DNA from: Phymorhynchus buccinoides
Taxonomy: Eukaryota > Mollusca > Gastropoda > Neogastropoda > Raphitomidae
DNA: 64,000 nt
Reading direction: 5' to 3'
NCBI GenBank assembly: GCA_017654935.2
Contig: CM065686.1
Coordinates: 28,183,091-28,247,090 of the forward strand
Numbering within the stretch: position 1 is the stretch's first letter; every line of letters starts with the position of its first letter. Shown here piece after piece: positions 1 through 13,666 of the stretch. Below the pieces are notes generated by a model, which made no database searches, was not told the origin of the DNA, and saw only the letters and a list, made by a program, of their open reading frames with translations. The position numbers and the translations under genes are program-made.

Positions 1-194
<194 letters not shown>

Positions 195-199
195 CATAA

Positions 200-2600
200 A
201 AATAAACAAAGCGTCATTATATTAGATGATTTTAATATTGACTTATTTAAACGACAACATGCAACAACTGCTCTTTTGGGACTACATCAACATTTGTTTT
301 AATTTTTAGCCCAACTAGGATCACCACCACTTCCTCCACCCTTCTAGACCACATTTAATTAAACAACAAAGATAATTTTAAACATACTTTAAACATACTT
401 TAAACATACTTTAAACATAAGTTTAACAAAGGCATTAGTGATCACTGCCCAATTGCGTGCACTTGGTCTTGTACTATATGCAAACACACCAACGCATGAC
501 ACACCGTTCATTCAAACAATTTGACAAGATTCACTTCTTTCTCGACTTAAGATTAACTTCTTTCTCAAATGTCTATAACTACATATATTATAACCACGCT
601 TATAATACCTGGTATGATATCTTCATGTATGTTCTTAATAAGAACGAAAAGAGTTGAAAGCAAAGTATTACCTAAATGGCTAACACATGATATTATCATT
701 GCAATGGCACTAATAGATGCATTAAAAGCAGCTAAAATGGAAACAGAGTACAAACAGCAAAGGAACAAAGTCACAGATTTAGTCAAGCAATCAAAATCAG
801 ATTACTTTAAAACATTAATCAATACAAATAGAGATACAGCTTCTTTATGGAGTGCTATCAATGAAGTTACTGATAAAACTAAGCATAAATATGACAATAT
901 GGCGACAATGATTACTGCTGACGATTTCAACGATCATTTTACAAAAGTAGCAGAATCAATTCAACAAACAGCAAATTTTCTAACTGCTGAAAACTATGTA
1001 ACACCAAATGCTCTCCAATCTTTCTGTAGCAATCACCTAAAACCATCAGATTAATTTACTATTCCGTCCCTTACAATCCATGAAGTCGGAACCTTAATAT
1101 CTAATTTAAAAAATAAGAAAAGTATGGGCCCAGACAATTTAAATGCCTCTGTCCTGCAACTTGCCTTACCATCATAGAATCACTCACTTACATTTATAAC
1201 TTATGTATTAAAGAAAACGTGTTTCCAACGACTTTCAAAGAAGCAAAAGTCATTCCACTTCCCAAATCAAAAGACCTTACAAATCTAAATAATTTTAGAC
1301 CGATTTCTTTACTTTCAGTTGTATCAAAGCCCCTTGAAAAACATGTCCACAAACACTTAATGGATTAGATGGAAACCCGCAATCTCTTCTACCCATTTCA
1401 GTCTGGCTTCCGCCGTCATCACTCTTGCCATACTGCCCTAACACGACTTTGTGATACATGGTTATCTGCTATCAACCATAGTTTCTTGACTTTAAGAAAG
1501 CTTTTGATCTTGTTAACCACGACATTTTATTACAAAAACTATGTGTATGTGTTCAAAACCCAGCAATTTTAGCCTTTTTTCAATCTTATCTTATTAACAG
1601 ACGCCAGTATGTTTATTTAAATGGCAAATCATTGCCTGTAGGTATGCTTCAATGTGGTATCCCCAAGGCTCTATTCTCGGACCTCTCCTTTTCTGTAGTT
1701 TTAGTAACGACCTGCCCATGTTGCTTGTGATCTATGTGCTGATGATAGTTCACTCCACAGTTATCATACTGACACACAGACTATAGAATTATCCTTACAG
1801 AAAGGTATAAATGATACTTCTGAATGGTGCATTCAAAACCATATGGCACTAAATCCGAACAAAACTAAAAGTATGATTATAACATCGCGTCAAAAACACC
1901 AACGGCAGCATATCACCATATCCCTAAAAGTAAATGATACTCCAATTGAACAAGTTGATGAACATTGTGTCTTGAGTGTTATCATTGATAACCAGTTTAA
2001 ATGGCAATCACATTTCAACCATGTTTGCAAGCAGGTCGCCAGAAATTTGTTCCTACTAAGAAAAACGTAGCCACTATGTCGACACTCGAATTCGCAAAAT
2101 ATTTTTTGAAGCACACTGTCTTAGTCATATTAACTATATGCTTCTACAGTCTGGAGTGGGGCAAGTAGCAACCATATAAAGAAGAAGGGCATATATAGAA
2201 GGGCAGCCAAACTTATCCTCCCTGATAGTAATCTAACCACTCACCAGAAACTAAATAAGCTGCAACTTTTACCTCTTTTACCTGTTCTACAATAACATTG
2301 TTTTTATGTTTAAAGTTCATACGGATATTGCACCCCAATACCTCTCCAACTTCACCCATGCAGCAACACAACGCTACAACTCATCAAAATACATACTACC
2401 TCATGTTCGCAATGACCTATTCAAGTCAAGCTTTGCGTAGTTTGGACCAACTGTCTGGAACTCTCTTCCCATGTCTATCAAAGCCTGCCAATCATTACAC
2501 ACTTTTAAATCACTTGTACGGACATTTCTTCTTGAAGATGATACATTATCACAATAGGCAAATACTCTTGCCCTCGACATTCCTGTAAGCATTAATACCA
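200..2600 (+). pseudogene. Decayed LINE: endonuclease tail plus reverse transcriptase
   Basis: Read across frameshifts, this stretch encodes a non-LTR retrotransposon ORF2. At about 205-355 the C-terminal end of an APE-type endonuclease is visible (ILDDFNIDLF, then PTRITTTSSTLLDHI). At 569-1054 lies the linker before the RT. RT motifs follow: a KSMGPDNLNASVL block near 1125, LNNFRPISLLSVVSKPLE near 1285, the motif-A-like FLDFKKAFDLVNHDILL near 1483-1535, a GIPKGSILGPLLF block near 1660-1692 and a CADDS remnant near 1737. The thumb region (MALNPNKTKSMIITSRQ) is at 1843-2070. Several stops and frameshifts make it non-functional. It belongs to the Jockey/CR1/L2-like group by motif style; the clade is not resolved. 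Confidence 0.85.
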
Positions 2601-2828
2601 GTAACATTCACCAACATTTTTACAGTATTATAGTTTATTGCTATTTGAATTACTTCATGCTTCCTTTCTTTGATGCATAATTTCGGTATTGGACTGTTTA
2701 TTTTAAATGTACATGATTACCTTATATTATTATGATTGATGATCTCCCCATATATATGAATCCATTATTTTCTCAAATGCTTCCACCTCCTTGCGTCTTT
2801 CCATCTCTGTCTCTGCCTCTGTCTCTGC

Positions 2829-2987
<159 letters not shown>

Positions 2988-3399
2988 CATTTTACATTTA
3001 CATGTCGTTTTGGTCATGATTGTTGCGCTAATTTCAGGTCAAAACCTGAAACATACTATGCATTATGAAATCTGTATGTACTGCACAGGACAAAAGAGGA
3101 ATCCTGATTAAATGCAGTTGAGTAAGGGCAAAGTAATGACAGTGGTGGATGGCACATGACTGTGCGATATGCCAACTTGTAGTGATGCTTATAATACTTC
3201 TTGCTGGTTGTATTCCGATTTCTTATTGTTGTTGTCGTTGTTGGTTTCCTTTTCTTTTTTCTTTCTCCCTTTTTCTAATGACTTTTGAAAATTAAGTTTT
3301 ACAGTATATTTCAATACACATTAGTAGACGCTAATAGTGTTGTAGTTAGGAATAATGCTCGTTGTTCAGTGTATTTGGACAATAATGTCTGTCAAAGGT

Positions 3400-3592
<193 letters not shown>

Positions 3593-3769
3593 CACATGTT
3601 TAAATACTAATGCTGTTTATAATTGTTTTATGTTTTGTTGTTGTTGCTTGTTTGCTTATCTACTTGTTAATTATTTGATTATTCCATTTTCCATTGTTCT
3701 TTACTGTGATGTCTTGCTTTATCATGCATGCTTATATCTGTTTGCCTAACTCTAGTAATTGTTTTGTAT

Positions 3770-3858
3770 TAGTCTAGTTTTCGTTCCAAGGACAGATTGG
3801 AAGAATGCGCCCGGCCCAAAATCTTAATCCTTATGTAATAAAGGTTTTCAGTCCTCAG

Positions 3859-3905
<47 letters not shown>

Positions 3906-4035
3906 ATATATAGTATTAGTTTATAATATTAGTTATGTATTGCATGCTTAGAACCAAGGACAGAATGGAAGACTAGACCCAGCCTAAATTCTTATCCTTG
4001 TAAAATAAAGTGTCTGAAGTCTGAAGTATCTATGT
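3770..4035 (+). repeat. Two related LINE 3' ends with AATAAA
   Basis: Two similar segments (about 3784-3860 and 3952-4030) share a CCAAGGACAG..TGGAAGA start, a CCC(A/G)GCC core and an AATAAAG signal, each followed by a short simple repeat. They look like 3' termini of one retroposon family. A CT/TA tract (3857-3905) separates them. Confidence 0.55.
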
Positions 4036-4138
4036 CTATGTTATCCCTAAGCGAAATTAAGTGGAGTTGATAAATATATTTTGAAAGATGCTTTCTTTCC
4101 TTTCAATGTTGTTACACAACAACACTTGAGCTGCTTGA

Positions 4139-4386
4139 GCGGCCGATCCACACGTCCAACTGCGACATTTGTGAGGCATCAATCTGATCACTATTGTTGT
4201 CAATCCCCATACACTAATCTGATTTCATATATTCCATTTAAGATCTGTTGTCAGATTCGTGCATTGGGGTCTACAGGAATAGCAGTGAACTAAGCGGTAG
4301 TGAGATTTCATTTTAGATTCATTTAAGCAGCTAAGTAGTATTTCAACAGTTGGACAGTCGTACGACTGAATGTGTGGATCGGTCCC
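4139..4386. mobile_element. Short TIR element (MITE-like)
   Basis: Ends are inverted copies: CCGATCCACACGTCCAACTG near 4143 and TGTGTGGATCGGTCCC at 4371-4386. The same terminal sequence occurs as an inverted pair at 18174 and 21720, so this is probably a short non-autonomous relative of that family. TTGA precedes the left end; the right flank is CTAT, so a clean TTAA duplication is not visible. Confidence 0.5.
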
Positions 4387-4448
4387 CTATAGTTTGCATT
4401 ATAATGAAAACCAGTCTACTGTGACAAAAAATAGCGATGAGAGACTTA

Positions 4449-4655
4449 GTGCGATTTTTCTCACGCCAGAGGGCATGACGCTCGTGTGGGGCTAATCCTC
4501 TATATATTATTAGTTGGGGATAAAGAAAGAGAGAGAGACAGTGAGTGGTCCTACCATCACTCTCTCTCTCTCACTACGCCCAAGTAAGAAAATCGCGTGA
4601 TAAGCCCCTAGTGCATTGACTGCCCTCTAGCGTGAAAAATATTGCCATAGGTTGA
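4449..4655. repeat. Imperfect hairpin repeat
   Basis: The arm at 4449-4500 (GTGCGATTTTTCTCACGCCA..GAGGGCA) is matched inverted at about 4590-4652 (GCCCTCTAGCGTGAAAAAT). GA/CT tracts fill the loop. Confidence 0.45.
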
Positions 4656-4929
4656 CCATTGTGGCAGTACCATAGCCGATGAGGTTTATCCGAGGCGTGG
4701 TTACCGCTGCACATATCTATATTGTTAAAAACTCGGGACTTTACTGGTGTTGCACTGCCTCCGGGCATTGCAGCCAGTATTGTTCCCACCATCTTTGTAT
4801 TTACAAATGTCCCATGTGTGTCTATGAACGAGAGGACGTAAAACACCATTTTTCATCATTCTGTGACAAGAATACAGATTGCTGTTACTAATGAACTTAC
4901 CGTGGTCAGCCAGCCCAGGCCCTGCGGCC

Positions 4930-5035
4930 ACTTGTCCTTGTTGGGGTCAGTTGGGAAGATCGTGATGGGGCTGCGATCTCCATGCCTGTACACCTGTCAT
5001 CATAATATAGAACACACGATTAATGCACAACCGAT
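4930..5035 (+). repeat. SINE-like repeat, left part (split by LTR)
   Basis: This segment (GGGCTGCGATCTCCATGCC.. to GATTAATGCACAACCGAT) matches in inverted orientation the uninterrupted copy at about 16535-16730. There the sequence continues directly into the segment found here at 6801 onward, so this is the left half of a repeat interrupted by the solo LTR at 5036-6800. Confidence 0.7.
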
Positions 5036-6800
5036 TGTGACAATGTATCACCGCGTTCCCCCCCCCCCACCCCCCCCCCCCCCCCCCCCCCCTTCGTTTC
5101 TCGGGCCGCCACTTTAATTACAATTCTACATCAAACCCGACGCCGATTAAGGCATTTATCTCTTTGAAGCCCGGTTTACCTCCCCATTCCGCTGGTGACA
5201 CCCACATAGGCGGTCTCCCTTTGTTCCCGGTATTTCCTTTCCGATCATGAGAAGGATTGGAATGACTGGAATGTTACACATGCCAGTGATGTAACCGGCT
5301 CGTGATCGTTCTGTACTACTATGCATAATACTATGACATCATCTTGTGACTTGTCGACTGCTATAAACCAATCACAGGGTCTCATTGTTTGAAATTGAAG
5401 GGGAAAATTTGAGTAGTGAGGAAAGTTAGCCTATACATACTCTCTCATAATACCTCCAAAACCAGGCGAATCAACATTGCAGACTCAACCTCTCTCCCAG
5501 CCAGTCCTAATAGCCCAACTAGTGAGTATTATTGACGGCTGGTGATTGAGATTTGTTTTTTGTTTGATCCTATTTTTTTCTAGATCCTATGTTCAATGAT
5601 GAATAAGGAGTAGATATGTTATTGAAAAGAAGTGGTAAACATTCTGTTCTATTTATGTGCACTGATTATTTGTGTGTGTGTGTTTTTGACTTTGACTCTT
5701 TTGGTACCAGAACCGGATTTTATGCCTACTAACCCTTTTGTATATTTTTAGTAGGAGGCCTGTGCGTTGCAATCTCGCACTTTATGATAACATTCCTTTC
5801 CAGGTGTTGGATGGAGAGTGATGTTGGCTTGATCATAGACTTTGATCTAGCTGGGTACTGACTAATACCAGTTGATCCCTGTACACCTTTTATGTTTTAC
5901 TGATCTCAGTTTGTTAACTGAAATTCAGTTTATTTATTAACTAGTGCTATTGTACAAGGGCAGCCTTCTAGCCGGTTGGGATCCACTAATTCCCTGCCGA
6001 CTGAAGCCCCTTGTCTCTAAGCCATAGAGATCTACATCCACCTTCTCCTGTGATTATCAGCAGGGCATCGTGGTCAGGATGCTCCATCCCTGACTCACAA
6101 GGAAACCAAGACGGGAACGCCGCCAAGACGCCCCACACCCAGAATCCGCGAGGAGACCATGCCTGAACCGTGCCATCCCGCGACGCCGTAACCGGAACGA
6201 CTGGGAGCTACTCTCACCTGACGAGCAAGCCCAGCCAACCCAGCACTCGCCGATCCCTACGGAGGAACTTGACAATAGCTAAGTTCACAGGACCGCGCCA
6301 ATCATTTGAACTTTCCTCCGGACACTGAAGATAATTAGTAACCCTTCTCGCTTGGGGCTAACCTTCTAGAAAGACAAAAGTCTTGTAAATCCTTTCGGAT
6401 TTCATTGTTTTTCATTCATATTTTGTTTTGGCGCCATTGAGCTGCTTTATTATTATTGTTGCATAATCTTATACAGATTTTGTGAGTAAATAAAATACAA
6501 GTGTCAAATAATTCTGAACCCTTTGGTCAGTCTGATGAGAGTGGAAGTCTTGTAATTTCATGTAAAACCCTACTTCTCTCTGTCTGCCATTTAGAGCAAA
6601 TCAACCACTTGTATTTCTTACAATCATACGAGCCAGAACCCGGGCACAAATCTAAATTTATTAGATGAAAAGGGGCCGGGAAAGTTGCTTACCTCCCATA
6701 CCCTAGAGAAGTGGGCTAAAGGCAAATTTTCTACTTGAAAATTTAACACACTAAAAGTCTTCCCTAGAGACTTCGCCTTTTAACCCATTACCTCGTCACA
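5036..6800 (+). mobile_element. Solo LTR (copy 1), 1,765 bp
   Basis: The unit starts TGTGACAATG, ends CCTCGTCACA (short inverted TGTGAC/GTCACA ends), and is flanked by a 5-bp duplication CCGAT (5031-5035 and 6801-6805). A second copy lies at 42533-44311. Visible LTR features are a TATAAA at about 5362, an AATAAA at about 6489, and no gag-pol between copies, which are 36 kb apart in unrelated contexts. C-runs occur near its start. The empty-site paralog at about 16.6 kb confirms the insertion. The family is not named; TG..CA ends plus a 5-bp duplication fit an LTR retrotransposon. Confidence 0.85.
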
Positions 6801-6985
6801 CCGATGTCAAGGCGTAACTGAAAAGTGAGTGACCCGGGTTCGAATCTCGGCTCGACATTTCTTTCTAGTTCGACAGGAACATCGAACTGAACGTCGATTC
6901 CTTCGGATGGGGACTTAAAGCTAGTCTGGCCCGTGCGCTTTGCGGACGTAAAAATCCCACGGCAGTTAAAAGTCGGTAATCTAGT
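6801..6985 (+). repeat. SINE-like repeat, right part with Pol III B-box
   Basis: It contains GTGACCCGGGTTCGAATCTC, a good tRNA-type B-box. After it come CCTTCGGATGGGGACTTAAA and GACGTAAAAATCCCACGGCA, the style of conserved tails seen in tRNA-derived SINEs of marine invertebrates. It continues the repeat interrupted at 5035. Confidence 0.65.
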
Positions 6986-7186
6986 GGTGTGCGTGCACGC
7001 GTGATGTGTGTGTGTGTGTATGTGTGTGTCTGTGTGTGTCTGTATGCGTAAGTGTGTAATTCAGTGACGTAGGAACAGGGGGGGGGGGGGGGGCAGTGGG
7101 GGCGGCTGCCCACCCCCCACCTGAAAGGAGGGGGGGCAGACATGTCGCCCTGCCCCCCAGAAATTCGAGCAAGCCACCAAGCGAAA

Positions 7187-7330
<144 letters not shown>

Positions 7331-7619
7331 GAATTAAAAACCTAAATAGCTTGTATTATAGGGACATAGTTGCTTTGTTTTTAAATTGCTTTATTAACCC
7401 TCTAATTCATTTCAGAATTGTGAGGTATTGTGATTTTTGTAGCTTCTTTGCTGTTGCTTTGTTTCTGTCCTCACAATACCCTGAAAACCGCTGCAGAAAA
7501 TCACCTCAAAAGTTGTAGGTAGTCTTTCAGTGAAATAGAAACACGGGGAGTGGGCGGCTGCCCCCCCCCCCCCCCCCTTCCTGTCCTGGCACAAAGGAGG
7601 GGGGTGGGGCAGACAGAAT

Positions 7620-8560
7620 TAAATGGAGAGAGACAGACAGACAAAGACAGAGAGAGAGCGAAAGAGAAAGAGAGGGAGAGAGAGGACAGAGGAGGGGATT
7701 CAAAGGCTCCATTTTTTTCATACAATAATTTGCATCGATTTCTTTAAAACTCTGATACTGAAATTATGGTAGTTCTTAGATCTTCTCCCCCTCCCCCTCC
7801 CACCCCCGCCTTTCCCACATGTCCCCTGTGACGTTTGTAAAAACAATTAAATTGCACTCCAATTCTGCTTCTGTCGGTAATCACTTCTACACCATCCCAC
7901 CACTTTCACACCATTGATGATGAAAAAGTACAGACCACACACAAAAAATCCAAACTTCAGCTAAGTTGCTAGTGTGAATTCATAGAGCTGATGGCTTGCG
8001 TGGTTCAGACCGGTTTCACTGGTTTATCCGTTGTTCTCAGAGGTAGGTTTACCTTTGATCCATGTCCTATGTCACATTTTCAATCTTGATATGGCAAATC
8101 ATGGTAAATTGTTAATCTTTTGTGAATGATATTGAATCCCAAACCTGGAGGCATTTGCACTGGCTCTTACTAGTACTGCAGCAAGAAGGATTATTTGGCC
8201 TTTGGGGACCTTCCCCAGCACCAGCTGTCTAAAATCTCTTTGTCCAGGAGAGTGGGGATATTTTAGGCAAGCATTCTTAGCATTTAACACTATGCTCAGT
8301 CCTCCAGAATAGTAATTGCCTCTTTTGTTTCTTGAAGACGTGGCTAGTCAGACAGAACTGGCTGACACACACGTTTTAAAGTTTTACATAATTGGTAAAG
8401 TTTGGTATGCTTTGTTTTATTAGGTGGATGATAGTGATAATGACTTGTTTGTTTTGAACATGTATCATCGATTATAAATGTTTTTTTATCACAATGTTTG
8501 ACAGTAGCATGGCCTGGTTTGATTTCCAATAATGACGTGTCCCATTTACCATGAAATATT
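7620..8560. other. Unassigned intergenic sequence
   Basis: AG-rich to about 7700, then mixed sequence with only short unconvincing frames. No domain, TIR or tRNA-like box recognised. Confidence 0.6.
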
Positions 8561-8564
8561 GTCT

Positions 8565-8594
8565 CGCCGCCCGGAAATAATACAGTCGTAAGTC
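8565..8594. repeat. Left TIR of the 8.6-13.7 kb transposon
   Basis: Perfect 30-bp inverted match to 13667-13696, preceded by GTCT. Confidence 0.9.
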
Positions 8595-9378
8595 GATTTT
8601 TTGCAATTTAGAGATTATTTGGCATGGGGGTTGCGCACGTCAAGACGCACCTTGTGTCAAAGCGGTAAAGCCTACTCCTAAAAATAGATGTGCAACAATC
8701 AAAATACTTTAGGTGTATCTGAACTAGGTGCATTCTTGGAAGAAAGAATAGTGTCGTATAATGAGTTCCACCACTTGTATTCTAACTTTCTCATTTTAAA
8801 CGGAAATACAACTGTCGTAACTACAGTTACACCCATTGCATTGCATGTTGCATGCAGAACTCATTGCCAGAGAGTGTTGTAAGTCAACTTACGTCTGTTT
8901 TTCATAAAGCAAAATTACAGATTTACATTTTTTGACATATCATACGACTATTGTTTTCTTAAATCACGTTTGTTTACTTCTCATTTTCACTGAAATATCG
9001 GCCTCAGTCAAGAGCTTTTCTGATTGAATATCACAACGATATGTAAGTACCATTTTCTTTAAAGAAGTGATATCAAACTGGCAGCAATAGATCCAGTTGA
9101 GTATGACAGCTTAATGACGGCTTTAACGTTTGAATTGTTAGTAGATGTTGTGTTTATTTCGCTCAAATCAGCCACCATAATCTTAGGGTCTAAACATACA
9201 ATAAAGTGCAACTTAGCCTTAATGGCTAACTGTGTCCGCTACCGTCTCACATGCAGTGTGGTATGGTGGCCCTGAAATATAAAGTATCATAAACCTAAGC
9301 TATGACTTGACGAAGCGTGCACGTGTGTGTATGTGTGTGTGATGAAGAGAGTGAGAGAGAAAGATAGACAGACAGAGA

Positions 9379-9379
9379 G

Positions 9380-9464
<85 letters not shown>
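9379..9464. repeat. (GT)n microsatellite
   Basis: Pure GT tract inside the transposon, upstream of its gene. Confidence 0.97.
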
Positions 9465-9466
<2 letters not shown>

Positions 9467-9682
9467 ACGCAAGTATTCTAGTGTTTAAAAAAAAAGTATT
9501 GTAAGTTTCAATGTCATTGCTTTGATGATGCATAAGATGTAGTTGCGACTCCTATTAATTTTGGAAATAGGTTCCGGACTTTGCTACCAGTAGCCTGTAA
9601 TGTAGGCAACCGCGCTTCACCATCAGAGAATAAGAAAGTTTTAAAATGTAGTTCTGTTTATATTGCAGTCATTCATTGAACC

Positions 9683-12170
9683 ATGGTTTTCCATGTTCGC
9701 GCAAGTTGTCATCAAGGTGACAGTACATTCGAGGGCCAGGGGAGACAGTGCACAGCTATGGCAATGAGAGCGCTGGCACACCACTGTTACAAGAACATAT
9801 CTCTGTGGACGACTCACGACATGGACCGTATCCTGGAAGATGGGGACAGGCTCTACATACAGGCAGCATCTACTCACGACGTTTCTTTGCTGTTTCCAAG
9901 TGAAGCCATACAGTTTGTCAAAATCGACAATGTTTCAATCAACATGAATGTTGAGGGGACCTGTAATGGCTTGCTTCGTGACATCCATGCATCACAGACT
10001 GGCGGATCTGGTGACAAGGGCCCAAGTGATCTACGTAATGCATTGGAACAGATACATGATGGGGTGTTTATATTTGGTGGCGTGTTTTCATCATTATAGT
10101 GTTGCCCTGATCAGAGAGCGAAACTGTTTTTATGTTTTCGATTCCCATAGTAGGGATGATCAGGGCATGTCCTACCCAGATGGCAAGGCCTGTGTTACAA
10201 AACATGAAGGGGTGGACAACTTGATCCATTTCATTCATCACTTGGCTATTTCCCTCAATCAATCAACTGACTGTTTATTTGCTATAGTGAATGTGAGTGC
10301 CTCTGTGATGGTGAGAGAGAATGGTGATAAAGAGAATGTCACTGCGCCTGGTTTAGACATCACTTCACAGCAAACCTATTCTGATGAGGATGACATACCA
10401 CTTATCAGCTTGACACGACACTATAACCCACTGACTTCTACTGAGAAGCACATAGACTCTGAATCAGACTCTGATGTCCCACTTGCCGAGCTCAAACGGT
10501 CTAGTTTCCTTCTGAGCACCCAAACTGAAGATTCATCACGTCTTCCAAACAATCCCCTGATCTGTGGCGACTCTGCGAACCCAAAAGAGTTTGACTTCCA
10601 TTTCCAACATGCTGAAGCTGGACAATCTTCACTGCAGGGTACAATAGGAACAGAAACTTTATCAAATATTCAAACTCATGCCCTGCCCTTTGGTAAAGAT
10701 GACAACCTTGGTGAATTTGATTTAATTTTTGATGTTCCACCTGGTGATTCATTCCAAGACGACAGTGAATCTGAGACACCTTCTTACCTGAGTGATGACA
10801 ATGAAGAGTACATTCCCTCAAAAGACGAAATTAAGAATTTAGAATGCTCATCGTCAGACTTCAGCTCTGATGAAAATGAAGCTGGTACAGTCGCAGCAGA
10901 ACCTCCACCTTCAGCGCCTGCCTCAGCAACAGAAGCACCCGAGGCAACAGAAAATGAAAACGAATTTCACAGTAATGTTGATGTTTCCTTTCAAGAAAGT
11001 GTTGCAAGTGATATTTCCTTCGATTCACCCCTTGGAAATTCTACAGCACAAAGCCCATCTCCACGTCCAAGCCAAAGGAATGAGGCAAGACAATCTAGAA
11101 AAAGAATCCGAGATGTTGAAACCTGGAAAATCAATGTTAGAAAGCGTCTTAGAAATAGTGGAGAATCGTATGTGACAAGAGCTGGAAAAAGAAAAAGAAA
11201 ACGGGAACTAAAGTCGGGCTGTGGTGGCAACTGTCGAAACAAGTGCAGCACAAAAGTAACGGAAGACGAGAGAAGCCAGGTTTTTCATACCTTTTGGAAA
11301 CTGGGGTGCTTACAACGCCAGACGGACTATTTATGCAAAGCAGTAAAAAAGGTCCCAAAGAAAACACGTGTGAACAAAGCAACTTCAAGAAGAAACTTTA
11401 CATATGAGTATCATGTTCATGTTAACGGGAAAACCATAAAACTTTGTAAGAAAATGTTCCTGGACACTTTAGACATAAGTGAAAGACTGATCAACACAGC
11501 ATTAAATAAACTGACTTGTCTTGGGGCCTGTGATGCAGAAAGGAGGGGGAAACATGAAGAGAGGGGGATTTCCAAAAATGACGAGAAGAAAAAAATCAGA
11601 GACCACATAAATACCTTCCCAAGAGTTGAAAGTCATTATTCAAGAAAAGATACCTTGAGAGTTCCCTTTCATTGCCAAAAAATGTACATGTATGTGGAAA
11701 AGAGAAGGGCTGAAGGATGTACAACACCTGCCAGTGAAAGCACATTTCGAAATGTTTTCAATCGGGAATTCAACATAGGTTTCCACAAACCAATGAAGGA
11801 TAGATGCGATCGCTGTGCAGCTTTTGAAAACAAAAGGGAAACAGAAACTGATGAGGCTGATGAAAGAGAGTACAAAGAACATATAAAACAGAGAGACGAC
11901 AGCAGGGCATTTAAAAATAACGTTAAAGCCAGTCTAACAGACCATCAGACAGCTGCTGCTGTTTTCGACCTACAGGAGGTTTTACAAACCCCGTCAAGTG
12001 GAGAGTGTTGTCTTTATTATAAAAGAAAGCTCAACACCTATAACCTCACAGTGTATGACTACAGAAATAAACAGGGGTACTGCTTTGTATGGCCGGAGAC
12101 TGAAGGTCTTCGGGGATGCAATGAGTCCGACGTGTTAAAATTCCTAATACATTCTCTGTCTCCCACTGCC
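9683..12170 (+). pseudogene. Transposon gene: cysteine-protease-like domain joined to transposase-like region, broken
   Basis: The gene opens with ATG at 9683 in good context (ACCATGG), just after an acceptor-like TATATTGCAG. The first 139 residues hold QGRQCTAMAMRALAHH (candidate catalytic Cys23) and LWTTHDMDRILEDGDRLYI. The frame then shifts by one base near 10098. The next frame continues with a VFDSHSR motif (Asp/His at about 10140-10148). A Cys followed by WT..D(M/L)D.IL..GD.LY and then D-S-H is the layout of C76-type (herpesvirus-tegument-like) deubiquitinase folds, which also occur in eukaryotic mobile elements. An acidic Ser/Asp/Glu-rich linker (about 10380-11090) leads to a basic segment, a GCGGNCRNKCS cysteine motif (about 11218), a KPMKDRCDRC zinc-type motif (about 11790) and a YNLTVYDYRNKQGYCFVW block (about 12039) that looks like the first strand and Asp of an RNase-H-fold transposase. 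Coding ends at a C-run/CT array at 12173, so the distal catalytic part is missing. Family calls are by eye. Confidence 0.7.
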
Positions 12171-12171
12171 T

Positions 12172-12172
<1 letters not shown>

Positions 12173-12247
<75 letters not shown>

Positions 12248-12316
12248 CCTATGTATACAAGCGCCTAAGTGTGTGTGTGTGTGTGCGTGTGTGCGTGTGC
12301 GTGTGCGTGTGTAGGC

Positions 12317-12349
<33 letters not shown>

Positions 12350-12420
12350 TGTGAGCGTGTGTGTGTGTGTGTCTATGTGTGTCTGTGTATGTATCTGTGT
12401 GTGTGTGCGCTGACTACAGT
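12173..12420. repeat. C-run, (CT)n and (GT)n microsatellite cluster
   Basis: A C-run at 12173-12184, CT to about 12245, then interrupted GT to about 12410. It truncates the transposase-like coding region. Confidence 0.95.
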
Positions 12421-13660
12421 GTATGTGTGTGCGTATTCTGTTAGGAATATACAAATTAGTTTACGTGTTTCTTTCCTATTTTTGTTCTGTTACGAACTGG
12501 TCTAAATACAGTTTGACCTTCGTCAAGGATAGACGTTTCACTTTGCAAAATAATGCAAGAGACTTGCCAGTTTTTGTATTGAAAATGATAAACTGTTTTA
12601 TGTTTAAATCAAAGAACTTGAAGCTCAAGATATAATTTGTTGTCTTGTTTTTCTCCTCAGTTGTTGATTACTTTTGCGTGTAAAGCGTTTCTATAAATGT
12701 TGTATATGAATAATAGAACTTTGATAAAGATGAGTTTCCGTTGATTATTGGTGATTGTTTTTCGTTGTGGCCTATAAGGTCCAAAACCGCTGAGGCTGAA
12801 AATTGATTATAAAGCATCTTTACCAAATGAAAACTAAGTTTTGCCTATGTCTTGAAAAATAAAGTCTTTTTTCATTGCACCAGATCCCGTTTTCTTGTTT
12901 CTGTCAAATACAAATTGACTGAGGGGAAAAAGTATATGTGCATGAGTGAGAAATTAAAATGTGGTTCACAAAAACCAAACATCATCAAAACATAAACAAA
13001 TCCACACACAGTGAAATGAACTGTAACAACACACACACACGCGCGCGCACACACGCGCGCGCGCGCACACACGCACACGCACACACGCGCACACGCACAC
13101 GCACACACACACACACACGATTTTATAATTATAATTACTTTATTCATGATATCTCTATTCTTCACATGTCTCTAGTAACTGATTTCTCACAAAGATGTTG
13201 GTACGGGGACTATCACCACGACGATGATGATCCCATATCTACAGTTGAAACTAGTAAAACCTTAATAAAGAAAGGGAAAACAAACCCAGAGATTCGGAGA
13301 AAATGGTAAAATATTACTGAATGTAGACTGTGCAGGTGTCGTAACTAATACACAGTTGTATGATCGGCGAGGAACTCAGCTCTAAACGGATACAATAGTC
13401 ATAAGTTGACTTACTACAGTATTATTTTGTGCCCGTTTTGGAATGCAAAAGCCGAAACTTGACATACGACTGTTTTATTTCCAGATTTTCAACAAAAACC
13501 GGGTACCCTTTAAACTTTTCAGAGAAAACGTGTGTTTTCTTAAAAAACCACGTTTCAGGTTTATTTGGTGATAAAAATGAAGATTGCGTGTGAAATTCTG
13601 GCACGAATAGCTTAAAAATGAGTGAAATAATTACTTTTTTGCTTCTCCTGAAAAGTTGCA
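12420..13660. other. 3' noncoding part of the transposon
   Basis: No further coding is seen. An AATAAA lies near 12858 and a CA/CG alternating tract at about 13030-13118. Degenerate copies of the TIR motif (near 13405 and 13460) lie close to the right end. Confidence 0.6.
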
Positions 13661-13666
13661 GTTTTT

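Noticed and set aside
6057..6275. Minus-strand frame conserved between the two solo LTRs (also 43616-43819)
   Set aside because: Conserved only because the LTRs are copies; the frame has no recognised domain and differs at its ends.
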